Shown: one piece after another, positions 27,059 to 36,050 of the stretch
How the letters are laid out: the number at the start of each line of letters is the position of its first letter
Numbering within the stretch: position 1 is the stretch's first letter
Source of the DNA: an uncultured Bacteroidales bacterium
GTDB taxonomy: Bacteria; Bacteroidota; Bacteroidia; Bacteroidales; UBA932
Length of the DNA: 64,000 nt
NCBI GenBank assembly: GCA_944326385.1
Contig: CALVDT010000063.1
Coordinates: 1 to 64,000, forward strand
Direction: 5' to 3'
Translations under genes and position numbers: made by a program
The notes under the pieces: generated by a model
The model's database searches: none
The model's input: only the letters and a program-made list of their open reading frames with translations
Told to the model about the DNA's origin: nothing

Positions 27059-29680
27059 CTATTCTTGCGAGCTTCTCAGCTCTGATGCGCCTCCAAAATT
27101 GGAGACTCTTTTAGGTTGTACATAAAACGGCCAGAAAATCCCGACTTTGAAGGCCTGCTGAGGCCTGATGTAATGGTGTGCACTGAAATAGTCGGCCGAT
27201 TTGTTCGGCCATCCCATTCCGAGATTCACAGCCTTTACGAAAATACATGCTCTTTTCCACTGGATGTTCACGAAAACATCGATGTAAGGGCAGTTGCCGT
27301 ACAGTTCCTCGTTCTGGGTGTGGAACAGCCCAAGTGCCGGACTGTATGCCGGAGCATGCCATTTTGTCGTGTATGTGGCATTTGCCCCGATCTGCATCTG
27401 CATCACATCCCTTACTACATTGAACTGGAAATAATACCTGAAGTTCAATGCAAGCATCGGCAGCGGCAGGACATCCTCGTTCGAGGACAGCTGGAAAAGA
27501 GCCTGATGGTCAAAGTGGAAATTCCAAAGCCTGAAGTTTTTCATGACAGAAGCTGTCATGACGCTCATCGGTACTTCGTTTTGCTGTATTGATCCGTGGT
27601 TATCGTAATATATATTGTTGCTCAGCAATGCATATCCGAAGAAAGCACTCAAATTCCATACCGGAATGTTGAGGGAAGCCTCGGCTTTCGTGGTGGAGAT
27701 CTTTCCGAAACTGTTATCCCACCAGTAATGGTTGGTATGCATATGCTGCTGGTAATAGTCTGGTTCCTTGAGACTTGTCTCGAAATGTACGTTCAGGTTC
27801 AGCGGGCTGTTCCTGGCTCTTCTGAACGGATAGAAGTTGACTGACAGATTGGCATTTATGGAAAAGTCGTTCAGTTCGCTTCCGAGGAAGGTGTACCTTC
27901 CTGTCGCATCCCAGTGCATGTATTTCTTCAGCTGCCCCTGGGCTCCTGCGTAAAGGTAGACGGAGTTCCTGACTACCGGTTTGGCCGGTGCCAGATAGTT
28001 TATCCTGTTGAAGTCGTGATAATTCAGCAGTTTGTCACCAATGCCGACATCCAGCTTGGACACAATCCCTTCGCTTGACCATGGCTGGAGTCTCAGGAAG
28101 ATCCTGTTGTCGAACTTCATCACCCGGAGGGAGTCGCTCGTGGTGGTCGGGTCAAGGTAGAAATTGTTGTGGTAGAATTCCCTTGCTTCAGTATCCGAAG
28201 CGGATATCTCGTCGCTGTATACCTTTGTGTACACCGAGTATTCGGAACAGTGGCCGATGAACGCGGTGGTTACATTGTCGTCTATGCTGTCATTGGCAGA
28301 GTCTTCCTGAGCTGCAAGCCGTTCCGCTTCCATCGCGAGGTATTCCTGTATGGCAATGCTGTCACCTGTGGCCATGATGCTGTCCCGGTATGCCTCTTCA
28401 GCCTTTCTGGCCCTCTTCTGCTCCCTTGCGCTTTTCGAGAGGAAGGTGAACGGTATCCTGTATGACTGGTCGAGGAATATCGTGTTCTTCTTTATGCGGG
28501 TGCTGGCCTGCGACAGTCTTACGGCTATTTCCCTTGAGTCCACGGTAGTGTCCCTGATCCAGAAGTTGTCCACTATTCCTCCGTTCTCGCTTCTGTTTAT
28601 CCTGTTGTAGATATATCCGGCGTTCATGAAGTACTTCTTGCCGGTGTAGTTCGTCGCAGCCACAAAGGTCCTGTTGTCTGTGTCTTCGTGCTGGAGCAGA
28701 CCGTTTCCTCCGAACCTGTCGTATTCCAGCGTGATATTCAGTTCAGGCAGGATATTCTGGGTGGTCATGACACGTACGTTGCTTTCCTCCTTCTCCGTAT
28801 TGGCGAACAGGGTACCCCAATAGGCCAGTTCGGTGTACGGAGTCTTGGTGTTGTACATCGGCAGAGTCTCGGGAGTATAATTGTAGGTCATGTACGGTGT
28901 GTAGAACACGGCATTTTCCGCTTCTTCCCTTTTGAAGAAGTCGTAAGTCTCCGTGGCAGAGCCGATCACTCCAAGATATGTGGCGTTTACATCGTTCTTC
29001 AGGAATGGATATTCGGTGAAATAGTGGTTGTAGGAGGTGTCCACTTTCTGCAGTTCGATATTGTTGAAATACCTGTCGTGGTTCCACATCACAATCCGCT
29101 TGTATAGCATCGAATCCGGAAGCACGTATGTGCTGAGTATGCGTGGCGTGCTCTTTATTATGCTGTCCTTGTAGGCCCTGATGCTGTCCTTTGCCTGGAG
29201 TATGCTGTCCATCTCGGCGATTTTCCGCGCAGTCTTCAGTCCGGCGAGGTATTTCTTCCTCTCCTTGCGGGACATGGCATTGATACGTGCTACGGAATCC
29301 CTGTATGCGGTCTCGGTGGAATCCTTGTAGACGAGGGAGTCGAGTCTGGAAAGTTCGAGCGTATCTCCGATGCTCCTCAATGAATCCCTTGCTGCGGCTC
29401 TCGCAGTGCTGTCTTTCAAGGCTATGTAATATTTGAATTTAAGTGTGTCGGTGTATCTCAGGGAATCCGGCACGACAATGGTGTCGCGCGGAAGAATGGG
29501 AATACTGTCCCTGACCAGTATGGAATCAGCCCATGTCGTGTCAGTAACTGTTTCAGACACAACGCTGTCCTGCTGGATCGGAATCCTGGAGTACCGTTCT
29601 GCGTCAATTCCGAATGACTGGATGGCCGCAAGACCGGATAGAACCGCCGGAAACCATATTTTTGATACAAAATTCTTCAT
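27059..29680 (-). CDS. Putative outer-membrane porin (putative_porin family)
   Basis: An 873-residue secreted protein. The signal peptide is at about 1-23 of the ATG 29680 start, which is favoured because the promoter box lies at 29691-29698; an upstream frame start at 29716 would be upstream of transcription. Residues about 30-180 are very rich in Asp-Ser pairs and charged residues (for example LRDSIPILPRDTIVVPDSL-like repeats), a likely disordered or coiled region. From about 190 to the end, alternating hydrophobic/aromatic residues and a C-terminal strand-rich domain indicate a beta-barrel. The substrate is unknown. The mltF-like gene follows nine bases downstream, so the two envelope proteins are probably made together. 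Confidence 0.85.
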   Translation of the reverse strand: MKNFVSKIWFPAVLSGLAAIQSFGIDAERYSRIPIQQDSVVSETVTDTTWADSILVRDSIPILPRDTIVVPDSLRYTDTLKFKYYIALKDSTARAAARDSLRSIGDTLELSRLDSLVYKDSTETAYRDSVARINAMSRKERKKYLAGLKTARKIAEMDSILQAKDSIRAYKDSIIKSTPRILSTYVLPDSMLYKRIVMWNHDRYFNNIELQKVDTSYNHYFTEYPFLKNDVNATYLGVIGSATETYDFFKREEAENAVFYTPYMTYNYTPETLPMYNTKTPYTELAYWGTLFANTEKEESNVRVMTTQNILPELNITLEYDRFGGNGLLQHEDTDNRTFVAATNYTGKKYFMNAGYIYNRINRSENGGIVDNFWIRDTTVDSREIAVRLSQASTRIKKNTIFLDQSYRIPFTFLSKSAREQKRARKAEEAYRDSIMATGDSIAIQEYLAMEAERLAAQEDSANDSIDDNVTTAFIGHCSEYSVYTKVYSDEISASDTEAREFYHNNFYLDPTTTSDSLRVMKFDNRIFLRLQPWSSEGIVSKLDVGIGDKLLNYHDFNRINYLAPAKPVVRNSVYLYAGAQGQLKKYMHWDATGRYTFLGSELNDFSINANLSVNFYPFRRARNSPLNLNVHFETSLKEPDYYQQHMHTNHYWWDNSFGKISTTKAEASLNIPVWNLSAFFGYALLSNNIYYDNHGSIQQNEVPMSVMTASVMKNFRLWNFHFDHQALFQLSSNEDVLPLPMLALNFRYYFQFNVVRDVMQMQIGANATYTTKWHAPAYSPALGLFHTQNEELYGNCPYIDVFVNIQWKRACIFVKAVNLGMGWPNKSADYFSAHHYIRPQQAFKVGIFWPFYVQPKRVSNFGGASELRSSQE

Positions 29681-29690
29681 ATCGAGCCGG

Positions 29691-29721
29691 CAAAGGTATG
29701 CATAATTTTTTGACAATCAAA
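29691..29721 (-). promoter_or_regulatory. Porin/mltF promoter, consensus match
   Basis: On the minus strand TTTG (29721-29718), a 19-base spacer and TACCTTTG (29698-29691) match the Bacteroidota consensus fully. Transcription should start near 29687, leaving only about seven bases before the ATG at 29680. Confidence 0.8.
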
Positions 29722-29779
29722 AAAATTATGGATTTTCTACCCCTTTTCACCCTTTTCCGGCTTACCCTTCACGGGAAAA

Positions 29780-30373
29780 TCATATGATGTCAATGCCTTC
29801 CTTGCGCATTTCTTCAAGTGCCCTGACATGTCCGTCAGGGTCGACATACGACAGTGCCTTTTCTATCAGGAATACTTTCCTGCCAGACGCTGCTGCATCC
29901 TCGGCTGTGGCTTTCACGCAGAATTCTGTGGCGATCCCGCAGATATATATGTTCCGGATATCCAGCAGATCCAGGACTTCTGCCACAGTCTGACCGGCCT
30001 TGTTCCTGCCTGCCCAGCCGGAATATTGTTCCTCCTCCTTGTCGCAGCCTTTGAGAAAGGTCAGTTCCTCGTGTGCATAGGGCAGAAGCCTGTCATGGAC
30101 GGCGCTTCCCCTTGTCCATACCACGCAATGCTCAGGCCACAGGCCGCCGTTTGCCTTGAATGAGCAATGGTCGGCCGGATGATGGTCGCATATGAACAAT
30201 ATGGGGAACTGTCCCGCAATCCCGTTCCCGTCGTACTCTTCCTCCTCAGTTCCCGTTTCCCTGTCTATGAATGCAACAGTTTCATTTACGGCTTCCTTTG
30301 CATTACGGCATGCCATCGATCCGTCTATGAAATCGTTGAGCATGTCCACTATCAGCAGTGCAGAATCTTTCAT
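29780..30373 (-). CDS. pncA: Nicotinamidase / isochorismatase-family hydrolase
   Basis: A 197-residue hydrolase that turns nicotinamide into nicotinate. The catalytic triad is visible: Asp10 (LLIVDMLNDF), the Lys/His metal region ICDHHPADHCSF near 65 and EHCVVWTRGS near 82, and Cys in ICGIATEFCVKAT near 146. The family assignment to nicotinamidase rather than generic isochorismatase is supported by its position five bases after pncB, whose product uses nicotinate. The pncB-pncA order gives a complete Preiss-Handler salvage step. Confidence 0.92.
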   Translation of the reverse strand: MKDSALLIVDMLNDFIDGSMACRNAKEAVNETVAFIDRETGTEEEEYDGNGIAGQFPILFICDHHPADHCSFKANGGLWPEHCVVWTRGSAVHDRLLPYAHEELTFLKGCDKEEEQYSGWAGRNKAGQTVAEVLDLLDIRNIYICGIATEFCVKATAEDAAASGRKVFLIEKALSYVDPDGHVRALEEMRKEGIDII

Positions 30374-30378
30374 GGCGT

Positions 30379-31884
30379 TCAGATATGGAATTCGTTGATT
30401 TCCCGTGTCAGTCTGTTGATAATCTCCATTTTCTTATCGTACAGCTGGTCCGATATGTCCACCTTGTAATAATGAGGGTTTATCAGACGTCTTTCGCTTG
30501 GGCTGAAATGGCTCAGTGTCCTGTTGTAGTATTCTTTCTTCTCCATAAGGGAATGCCTGTCGCAGCATACCTTGCCGTTTTCCATCACTTTGTGCTGGAG
30601 TGCAGATGCCGAATAGGTCCCGGCCTCGAAAGTCTTGGATTTGTACCTGTCGTATTCGTCACAGATGGTGAAGGTCTCTCCGGAAGTGATGAGTCTGGAG
30701 AGGTTGTCGCCTCTGAGACAGGTCACGTCAGCCTTGAAGACATCCCCTGTGTCACTGTCGTGCTTCATGATCCTGTACGTGATCTGGAAGCCCGGGTTTA
30801 TGAGTTTGGCCTTGTCTTCCGATCTTTTCAGCACCGCCTCGCCGTCTATCTGGACCAGTTTGTATACATTCCCGAAACATGGGTTGGCCTTGCTGGTGGC
30901 TATGGCATCTCCTACTCCGTATGAATCGATGCAGGCTCCCTGTCTTTCCAGATCCGATATGATGTATTCGTCAAGGGAGTTGGTTGCGAATATCCTGCAG
31001 TTCGTCAGCCCGTGGGCATCCAGAATGTGGCGGCATTCGGTGGAAAGATAGGCCAGGTCTCCGCTGTCGAGCCTGATGCCGTACATCTGAGGGTAGGAGT
31101 CGTCTATGCCGTTGTCCTTGTATGCGCGGATGGCATTCAGTATTCCGCACTTCAGGGTGTCGTACGTGTCTACGAGCAGTATCAGTGCCTCGCCTCTGTG
31201 CGTCTTTATATATGAGTCGAATGCCTCGTATTCTCCTGCCACGGAGCATCCGAAGGAGGTGACATAACTATGCGCCATGGTGCCGGTGGAGCCGCATCCG
31301 AAAATGTCGCCCGTAAGGATGTTCGATGTATTTGCACATCCGGCGATGATGGCGGCTTTCGCCCCGTAGACTGCCGCCCATGGTCCGTGAGCCCTCCTCG
31401 AACCGAATTCGCTCACAGGCCTGTTCGTGGCCCTGCATACCCTGGAGGCCTTTGTGGCTACAGCCATCTGATGGTTCATGATGCACAGCATGGGGGTCTC
31501 CAGAACCTGTGCCTCTATCATGGGGCCTTCCACAATGATGACAGGCTGGTTGGGGAAAGCAATCTCCCCTTCCCTCATCGCATGGATGTTTCCTGTGAAC
31601 TTCATCGTGGACAGATATTTCCTGAATCCGGCGTATTCTTCTCCCGGAAGAAACCTGCTGAAAAAGTCTTCGGGCATCCTGCCGAGATTCTCCACCATTT
31701 CAAGTACTTCCTCCACACCGCTTACCACTGCCCAGTTGTTGTTCTCGGGAGCTTTCCGGTAGAACAGGTTGAAAATGGCTGTCTTGTCCTTGAAACCATG
31801 GTCATAGAATGACTTTCCCATCGTATACTGGTACTTGTCGGAGCAATAGGCATTATTGAACATCTGTCTTCGGTTTAATTTCAT
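30379..31884 (-). CDS. pncB: Nicotinate phosphoribosyltransferase
   Basis: A 501-residue PRPP-dependent enzyme that makes nicotinate mononucleotide for NAD synthesis. Recognised segments are the N-terminal DKYQYTMGKSF, EFGSRRAHGPWAA near 165, GTMAHSYVTSFG near 205 and GIRLDSGDLAYLS near 275. The start is ATG 31884 or ATG 31863; the in-frame TTG at 31896 overlaps the -7 box (31894-31901) and is rejected. If transcription starts near 31890 as predicted, ATG 31884 would have a very short leader and 31863 a normal one, so the start is unsettled. Confidence 0.93.
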   Translation of the reverse strand: MKLNRRQMFNNAYCSDKYQYTMGKSFYDHGFKDKTAIFNLFYRKAPENNNWAVVSGVEEVLEMVENLGRMPEDFFSRFLPGEEYAGFRKYLSTMKFTGNIHAMREGEIAFPNQPVIIVEGPMIEAQVLETPMLCIMNHQMAVATKASRVCRATNRPVSEFGSRRAHGPWAAVYGAKAAIIAGCANTSNILTGDIFGCGSTGTMAHSYVTSFGCSVAGEYEAFDSYIKTHRGEALILLVDTYDTLKCGILNAIRAYKDNGIDDSYPQMYGIRLDSGDLAYLSTECRHILDAHGLTNCRIFATNSLDEYIISDLERQGACIDSYGVGDAIATSKANPCFGNVYKLVQIDGEAVLKRSEDKAKLINPGFQITYRIMKHDSDTGDVFKADVTCLRGDNLSRLITSGETFTICDEYDRYKSKTFEAGTYSASALQHKVMENGKVCCDRHSLMEKKEYYNRTLSHFSPSERRLINPHYYKVDISDQLYDKKMEIINRLTREINEFHI

Positions 31885-31893
31885 CAGATTCTG

Positions 31894-31924
31894 CAAATGT
31901 ACTCTTCTTTTTAAAAATAAGAAA
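31894..31924 (-). promoter_or_regulatory. pncB promoter
   Basis: TACATTTG (31901-31894, minus strand) follows a TTTC at 31924-31921 after 19 bases, a near-perfect fit. The -33 element is inside a perfect palindrome at 31918-31934 that could bind a regulator. Confidence 0.65.
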
Positions 31925-31934
31925 CTGTTTCTTA
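31918..31934. promoter_or_regulatory. Palindromic operator candidate between pncB and the amgK-rapZ gene
   Basis: TAAGAAACTGTTTCTTA is a perfect 8+1+8 palindrome in the 80-base divergent spacer. It covers the pncB -33 element and lies upstream of the kinase-rapZ gene, so a bound repressor could control one or both. No regulator gene is adjacent. Confidence 0.45.
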
Positions 31935-31964
31935 TATTTACCCGAAATTTCTTTTTGAATTGTC

Positions 31965-33410
31965 ATGTCTGGAATCACTGGTGAACTTGAATCGCTGTTC
32001 AGATCATATACGGGCAACGCTCCCGGATATATCAGCCGGCTCACTTCAGCCGGAAGCAACCGCACATATTACCGTCTTGGCGCGGGGGATTTCTCCTGTA
32101 TAGGCGTTGCCGGGACAGTGGCAGAGGAAAACGAGGCATTCTGCAGGCTTGCAGCCCATTTCGCATCCAAGGGGATAAATGTGCCGGAAGTCTATGCAGT
32201 AAGCCGGGACAAGATGTATTATCTTCAGGAAGACCTCGGGACGGAAAGCCTTTTCGACCGGATTTCCGGAGGCCGGATATGCGGAAACTACTCATCCGCT
32301 GACAGGGATATCCTGAAAAGGACCATATCATATCTCCCTGATATCCAGATCCTCGGTGCAGAAGGACCGGACTTTCCCGCAGCGCTTCACGGCCTGTCGT
32401 TCAGCCGCCGCTCCATAATGTTCGACCTGAATTATTTCAAATACTGTTTCCTCAAGACTGCAGGGATAGAGTTCCATGAAGACCGGCTTGAAGATGAATT
32501 TGAAGTCCTGGCCGGCCTCCTTATGGCTCATGATGACAATGTTTTCATGTACAGGGATTTCCAGTCGCGCAATGTGATGATAAAGGATGGACAGCCTTAT
32601 TTTATCGATTTCCAGGGCGGAAGGAGAGGACCTGTCTATTATGATGTCGCATCGTTCGTATGGCAGGCCAGGTCTGATTTCCCGGCCGATCTGAAAGATG
32701 AGCTCGTGGATGCCTATGTGGCTGCGCTGGGGAAATACAGGAAAGTCGATGGCCGCAGTTTCCGTGAGACTTTGCAGCTGTTTGTCTTTTTCAGGACCCT
32801 GCAGGTCCTGGGGGCATACGGTTTCAGAGGCTGTTACGAAAAGAAACGTCATTTTATAGAAAGCATCCCGTTTGCAGTGGCGAATCTCCGGAGTGTGCTT
32901 CCCGCTGTTAGCGGCCGGTGTCCGTACATGGCCTGTCTTTTTGAAGAACTTTCAGAACTCCCCAGGTTCGGAAAGCCGGAAACCGTACTTCCGGGCGAAA
33001 ACCGGACGCAGCTGAAAATCAGGGTCTTCAGTTTCTCCTACAGGAAAGGGATCCCCGAGGATGTGTCGGGCAACGGAGGCGGCTATGTATTCGACTGCCG
33101 GGCCATCCACAATCCCGGGAAATATCCGGAATTCAAGGACAGGACGGGTATGGACCAGGATGTCAGGGCCTTTCTTGAAGGCAGGGGAGAGGTCCTGACT
33201 TTTCTGGACAGCGTCTTTTCTCTTGCTGATGCTCATGTGGAGAAATATCTGGCCAGAGGTTTTACCGACCTGATGTTCTCTTTCGGATGCACCGGAGGTC
33301 AGCACCGTTCGGTGTATTGTGCCGAAGCCCTGGCCTGTCATCTGAAGTCTGAATACGGTCTGGCTGTACATCTTGTCCACAGGGAACAGGGCGTTGAAAA
33401 GGATTTATGA
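31965..33410 (+). CDS. AmgK-like sugar kinase fused to a RapZ C-terminal domain
   Basis: A 481-residue two-domain protein. Residues about 10-310 form an aminoglycoside-phosphotransferase-type kinase with FMYRDFQSRNVMI (catalytic loop, Asp near 196) and FIDFQGGRRGP (metal Asp near 214). This matches AmgK, the MurNAc/GlcNAc anomeric kinase of cell-wall recycling. Residues about 345-480 match the C-terminal domain of RapZ: FSYRKGIP, GGGYVFDCRAIHNPG and FSFGCTGGQHRSVYCAE. The RapZ N-terminal P-loop kinase domain is absent. The next gene, a MurU-like nucleotidyltransferase, overlaps by four bases, so kinase and uridylyltransferase are co-translated. Substrate remains inferred. Confidence 0.85.
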   Translation: MSGITGELESLFRSYTGNAPGYISRLTSAGSNRTYYRLGAGDFSCIGVAGTVAEENEAFCRLAAHFASKGINVPEVYAVSRDKMYYLQEDLGTESLFDRISGGRICGNYSSADRDILKRTISYLPDIQILGAEGPDFPAALHGLSFSRRSIMFDLNYFKYCFLKTAGIEFHEDRLEDEFEVLAGLLMAHDDNVFMYRDFQSRNVMIKDGQPYFIDFQGGRRGPVYYDVASFVWQARSDFPADLKDELVDAYVAALGKYRKVDGRSFRETLQLFVFFRTLQVLGAYGFRGCYEKKRHFIESIPFAVANLRSVLPAVSGRCPYMACLFEELSELPRFGKPETVLPGENRTQLKIRVFSFSYRKGIPEDVSGNGGGYVFDCRAIHNPGKYPEFKDRTGMDQDVRAFLEGRGEVLTFLDSVFSLADAHVEKYLARGFTDLMFSFGCTGGQHRSVYCAEALACHLKSEYGLAVHLVHREQGVEKDL

Positions 33411-34150
33411 TGAAAAAGGCGATGATATTTGCCGCCGGGCTCGGCACCCGGCTGAAACCTCTGACTGACAGTATGCCGAAAGCCCTTGTGCCAATAGGCG
33501 GAAGGCCGCTGCTCGGTATCATCATAGACAAACTGGCATCTTCCGGTTTCGAGGACATAGTGGTCAACGTCCATCATTTTGCGGACATGGTGGAGGAATA
33601 TCTTTCCGGGCTTGACATCCCGGGTGTCCGTATCCGGATTTCCGACGAACGGGATATGCTCAGGGACACAGGCGGCGGCATCATGCATGCCGGCCCTCTT
33701 CTCGGCAGCGGCCGTTTTCTGGTGCACAATGTCGATATCCTTTCAAATATAGACTTGCAACGGCTATGGGCCGATGCTGGAAGCGACGCTCTGGCTACTC
33801 TTGCCGTAAGTCCGAGGAAGACCTCCCGTTATCTGCTTTTCAATGATGACATGAGGCTTGTCGGCTGGACGAATGCCGCCACAGGAGAAATCCGGAGTCC
33901 GTTCCATGACCTGGATCCCGCCAAATGCCGGAAATATGCTTTTTCCGGAATCCACATCCTTTCCGGGGAAGTGTTCAATGTCTTCAGGGAGAAGGGGTTT
34001 GAAGGAAAGTTCCCGATCATGGATTTCTACCTTTCCGTCGCTGCGGAATATCCTGTCTATGGTGTCGTACCGGAATCTGCAGATATACTTGATGTCGGGA
34101 AACCGGAATCACTGCTCCTCGCCGACGGCTTCCTGGAACGCTGCATGTGA
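33407..34150 (+). CDS. Nucleotidyltransferase, MurU-like (MurNAc-1-phosphate uridylyltransferase type)
   Basis: A 247-residue sugar-1-phosphate nucleotidyltransferase. The N-terminal MIFAAGLGTRLKPLTD is the nucleotide-binding signature, KALVPIGGRPLL follows, and a metal Asp is in VHNVDILSN near 107. Length and its four-base overlap with an AmgK-like kinase support MurU, which turns MurNAc-1-phosphate into UDP-MurNAc and bypasses de novo synthesis. A mannose-1-phosphate guanylyltransferase role cannot be excluded from sequence alone. The 3' end overlaps the convergent CPBP gene by 42 bases. Confidence 0.82.
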   Translation: MMKKAMIFAAGLGTRLKPLTDSMPKALVPIGGRPLLGIIIDKLASSGFEDIVVNVHHFADMVEEYLSGLDIPGVRIRISDERDMLRDTGGGIMHAGPLLGSGRFLVHNVDILSNIDLQRLWADAGSDALATLAVSPRKTSRYLLFNDDMRLVGWTNAATGEIRSPFHDLDPAKCRKYAFSGIHILSGEVFNVFREKGFEGKFPIMDFYLSVAAEYPVYGVVPESADILDVGKPESLLLADGFLERCM

Positions 34151-35002
34151 CCCGTTCCTTCTCAGTATCATCACGAACACGGCTATGATGAAAATACCTG
34201 CTGCTATGGCTGTCACGTATTGCCACACTGTCAGGATCTCGCTGTATGAACTCATCTCGCGGAAGGCTTCATTCTGGCCGAGGAGGGCGGCGAAGGTGTT
34301 GTTCGTACAATGCATCAGCATGGTGAGTTTCAGCGAACCTGTCCTGTAATAAACAAACGCGAAGAGCATGCCGAGCAGGAACGCAGGGAGAGCCTGCCAT
34401 GGATTCATATGTATGAGTGCAAAGAACGCGGATGATATCACCATGGCCCACACAGGCTTCATTCTGGAAAGCAGACCTCTGAGCACGAGTCCTCTGCACA
34501 GCCATTCTTCGAACAGCGGCGCGAAAACGGACACGGATACGAGCGTGGCCAGCAGGGGAGTCCCTGTGAGCATCTGTTCATTCAGCTTGTCGAACCATTC
34601 CGGGGTCGGCGGCAGAAGTCCGGACAGCGGATCCACTGCAAAGCCTGCTGCCAATGTGACAATGATGCACATAACGGCCAGTCCGAAGCCTCCGATCCTG
34701 CCGAAGCCGTTCCTGTCGACAGGTACAGGGCGGACAATGTCGAAATCGCGGTTCACTTTGCTTTTGCCGGCTGCATAGATCAGTGCCGGGATGAACATGA
34801 CAGGATAGGATACAAGCATCATATACTTTTCCCCGCCCGGAATCATGGTGAAGGCCATGGATACGAGATTGCCGATAAGCGCTCCTGCCACAAGCAGAGC
34901 CAGAAGAATGAAGAGTCCCTTGATGTCAGGAAGGTAGTAATCGAAATCCTTGAATATATTGTAGGATGACTTTACTTTCCTGGGTGTCTGAAAAACAATC
35001 AT
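34109..35002 (-). CDS. CPBP family intramembrane glutamic protease
   Basis: A 297-residue membrane protein with about seven to eight helices. The CAAX-protease/bacteriocin-processing motifs are present: EEWLCRGLVLRGLL near 180 (EExxxR), FALIHMNPWQALPAF near 215 (FxxxH) and MLMHCTNN near 250 (HxxxN). The substrate is unknown. ATG 35002 is chosen, since an upstream frame start at 35053 falls in the terminator of the preceding gene. Its 3' end overlaps the convergent murU-like gene by 42 bases. Confidence 0.87.
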   Translation of the reverse strand: MIVFQTPRKVKSSYNIFKDFDYYLPDIKGLFILLALLVAGALIGNLVSMAFTMIPGGEKYMMLVSYPVMFIPALIYAAGKSKVNRDFDIVRPVPVDRNGFGRIGGFGLAVMCIIVTLAAGFAVDPLSGLLPPTPEWFDKLNEQMLTGTPLLATLVSVSVFAPLFEEWLCRGLVLRGLLSRMKPVWAMVISSAFFALIHMNPWQALPAFLLGMLFAFVYYRTGSLKLTMLMHCTNNTFAALLGQNEAFREMSSYSEILTVWQYVTAIAAGIFIIAVFVMILRRNGSHAAFQEAVGEEQ

Positions 35003-35019
35003 GATGATTCCAATATAAG

Positions 35020-35066
35020 AAAAAGGGGTGACCCAAAAGCCGCTTTCAGCCATTTCAAGTCACCCC
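35020..35066 (-). terminator. Rho-independent terminator of the sugar nucleotidyltransferase gene
   Basis: Perfect eight-base arms (GGGGTGAC at 35025-35032 and GTCACCCC at 35059-35066) form a stem 31 bases after the stop at 35097. On the minus strand five T residues follow at 35024-35020. The loop is long (26 bases) with possible internal pairing. Confidence 0.7.
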
Positions 35067-35096
35067 ACGGCCAATATTTCCCTTTGAAGGCTCAGC

Positions 35097-36026
35097 CTAT
35101 TTGTAAAGAGGTGTAGGGTATATGCCTTTGTCGGCAAATTCCTTGAATTTCGCCACTACTCCAGGTCTGTCCTCCTTGTATGTGACACCGAACCATCTTG
35201 ACGGAGTGGACAGAAGTTCCACTTTTGCAAGGCCATTCCTGATCATGTGGTCGATGGCGAACGGGATATAGAATTCCTTTTTCAGTTCAGAGATATTCTC
35301 TTTCAGGAACTCGACGAATACATCGGCGCTGTAGCCGAAATAGTCAGGGGTGAATCCCCACATGTTCATGGAGCAGAGGGCTTTTCCGTCCACTTCCACT
35401 TTCTCTCCCTTGCTGTTGTCGGCATAGACTTTCCCGTCGGCGGCTTTTTCCACATTGTGGTGCTCCTCGACGTGTGTGAGGTAATGTTCACTGTCGGCAG
35501 TGCATATTCCACGGGAGACTCCGCCTGATTCGGAAAGGGTATTCTCGAGTTCGAAGCCTACAAGACAGTACTGTCCCTTGGTCTCGGCATGGGCCATGAG
35601 CCAGTCAGCCATGATCTTGAACGAGTCCTTGCCATAATAGTCATCACCGTTTATGACCGCGAACGGTTCCTTGATCACATCCCTGGCCATGAGTACGGCA
35701 TGGGCTGTACCCCAAGGTTTCTCTCTTTCAGGATTGAGGGTGAATCCCTCAGGTATCTTGTCCAGTTCCTGTGTCACGAAGTCGAATTCCAGAGGTGAAC
35801 CGTCCGGGCATGTGACATTCTTGTAACGGTTTTGCACCATTCCCTTGAAATCCTCAAGGAAATACTTGCGGACGATGTAGACTACCTTGCCGAAGCCGGA
35901 ATTGACTGCATCGAAGATCGAATAGTCAATGATGGTTTCCCCGTTCGGTCCCAGACCGTCCATTTGCTTCAATCCTCCATAACGGCTGCCCATTCCGGCA
36001 GCAAGAACTAACAGTGTTGGTTTCAT
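35097..36026 (-). CDS. Sugar-phosphate nucleotidyltransferase (NDP-sugar pyrophosphorylase)
   Basis: A 309-residue nucleotidyltransferase. The start TLLVLAAGMGSRYGGLKQMD carries the nucleotide-binding GxGxR signature, with an inserted YGGLKQ typical of a Bacteroidota subfamily that differs from GalU. PWGTAHAVLMARD near 97 and AVINGDDYYGKD near 118 are the sugar and metal sites. The sugar and base are not determined; it probably makes a UDP- or GDP-sugar for surface polysaccharides. It is a single gene with its own promoter box and a good terminator. Confidence 0.83.
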   Translation of the reverse strand: MKPTLLVLAAGMGSRYGGLKQMDGLGPNGETIIDYSIFDAVNSGFGKVVYIVRKYFLEDFKGMVQNRYKNVTCPDGSPLEFDFVTQELDKIPEGFTLNPEREKPWGTAHAVLMARDVIKEPFAVINGDDYYGKDSFKIMADWLMAHAETKGQYCLVGFELENTLSESGGVSRGICTADSEHYLTHVEEHHNVEKAADGKVYADNSKGEKVEVDGKALCSMNMWGFTPDYFGYSADVFVEFLKENISELKKEFYIPFAIDHMIRNGLAKVELLSTPSRWFGVTYKEDRPGVVAKFKEFADKGIYPTPLYK

Positions 36027-36050
36027 ATTGATGTTTTAATTTAGAATGTA

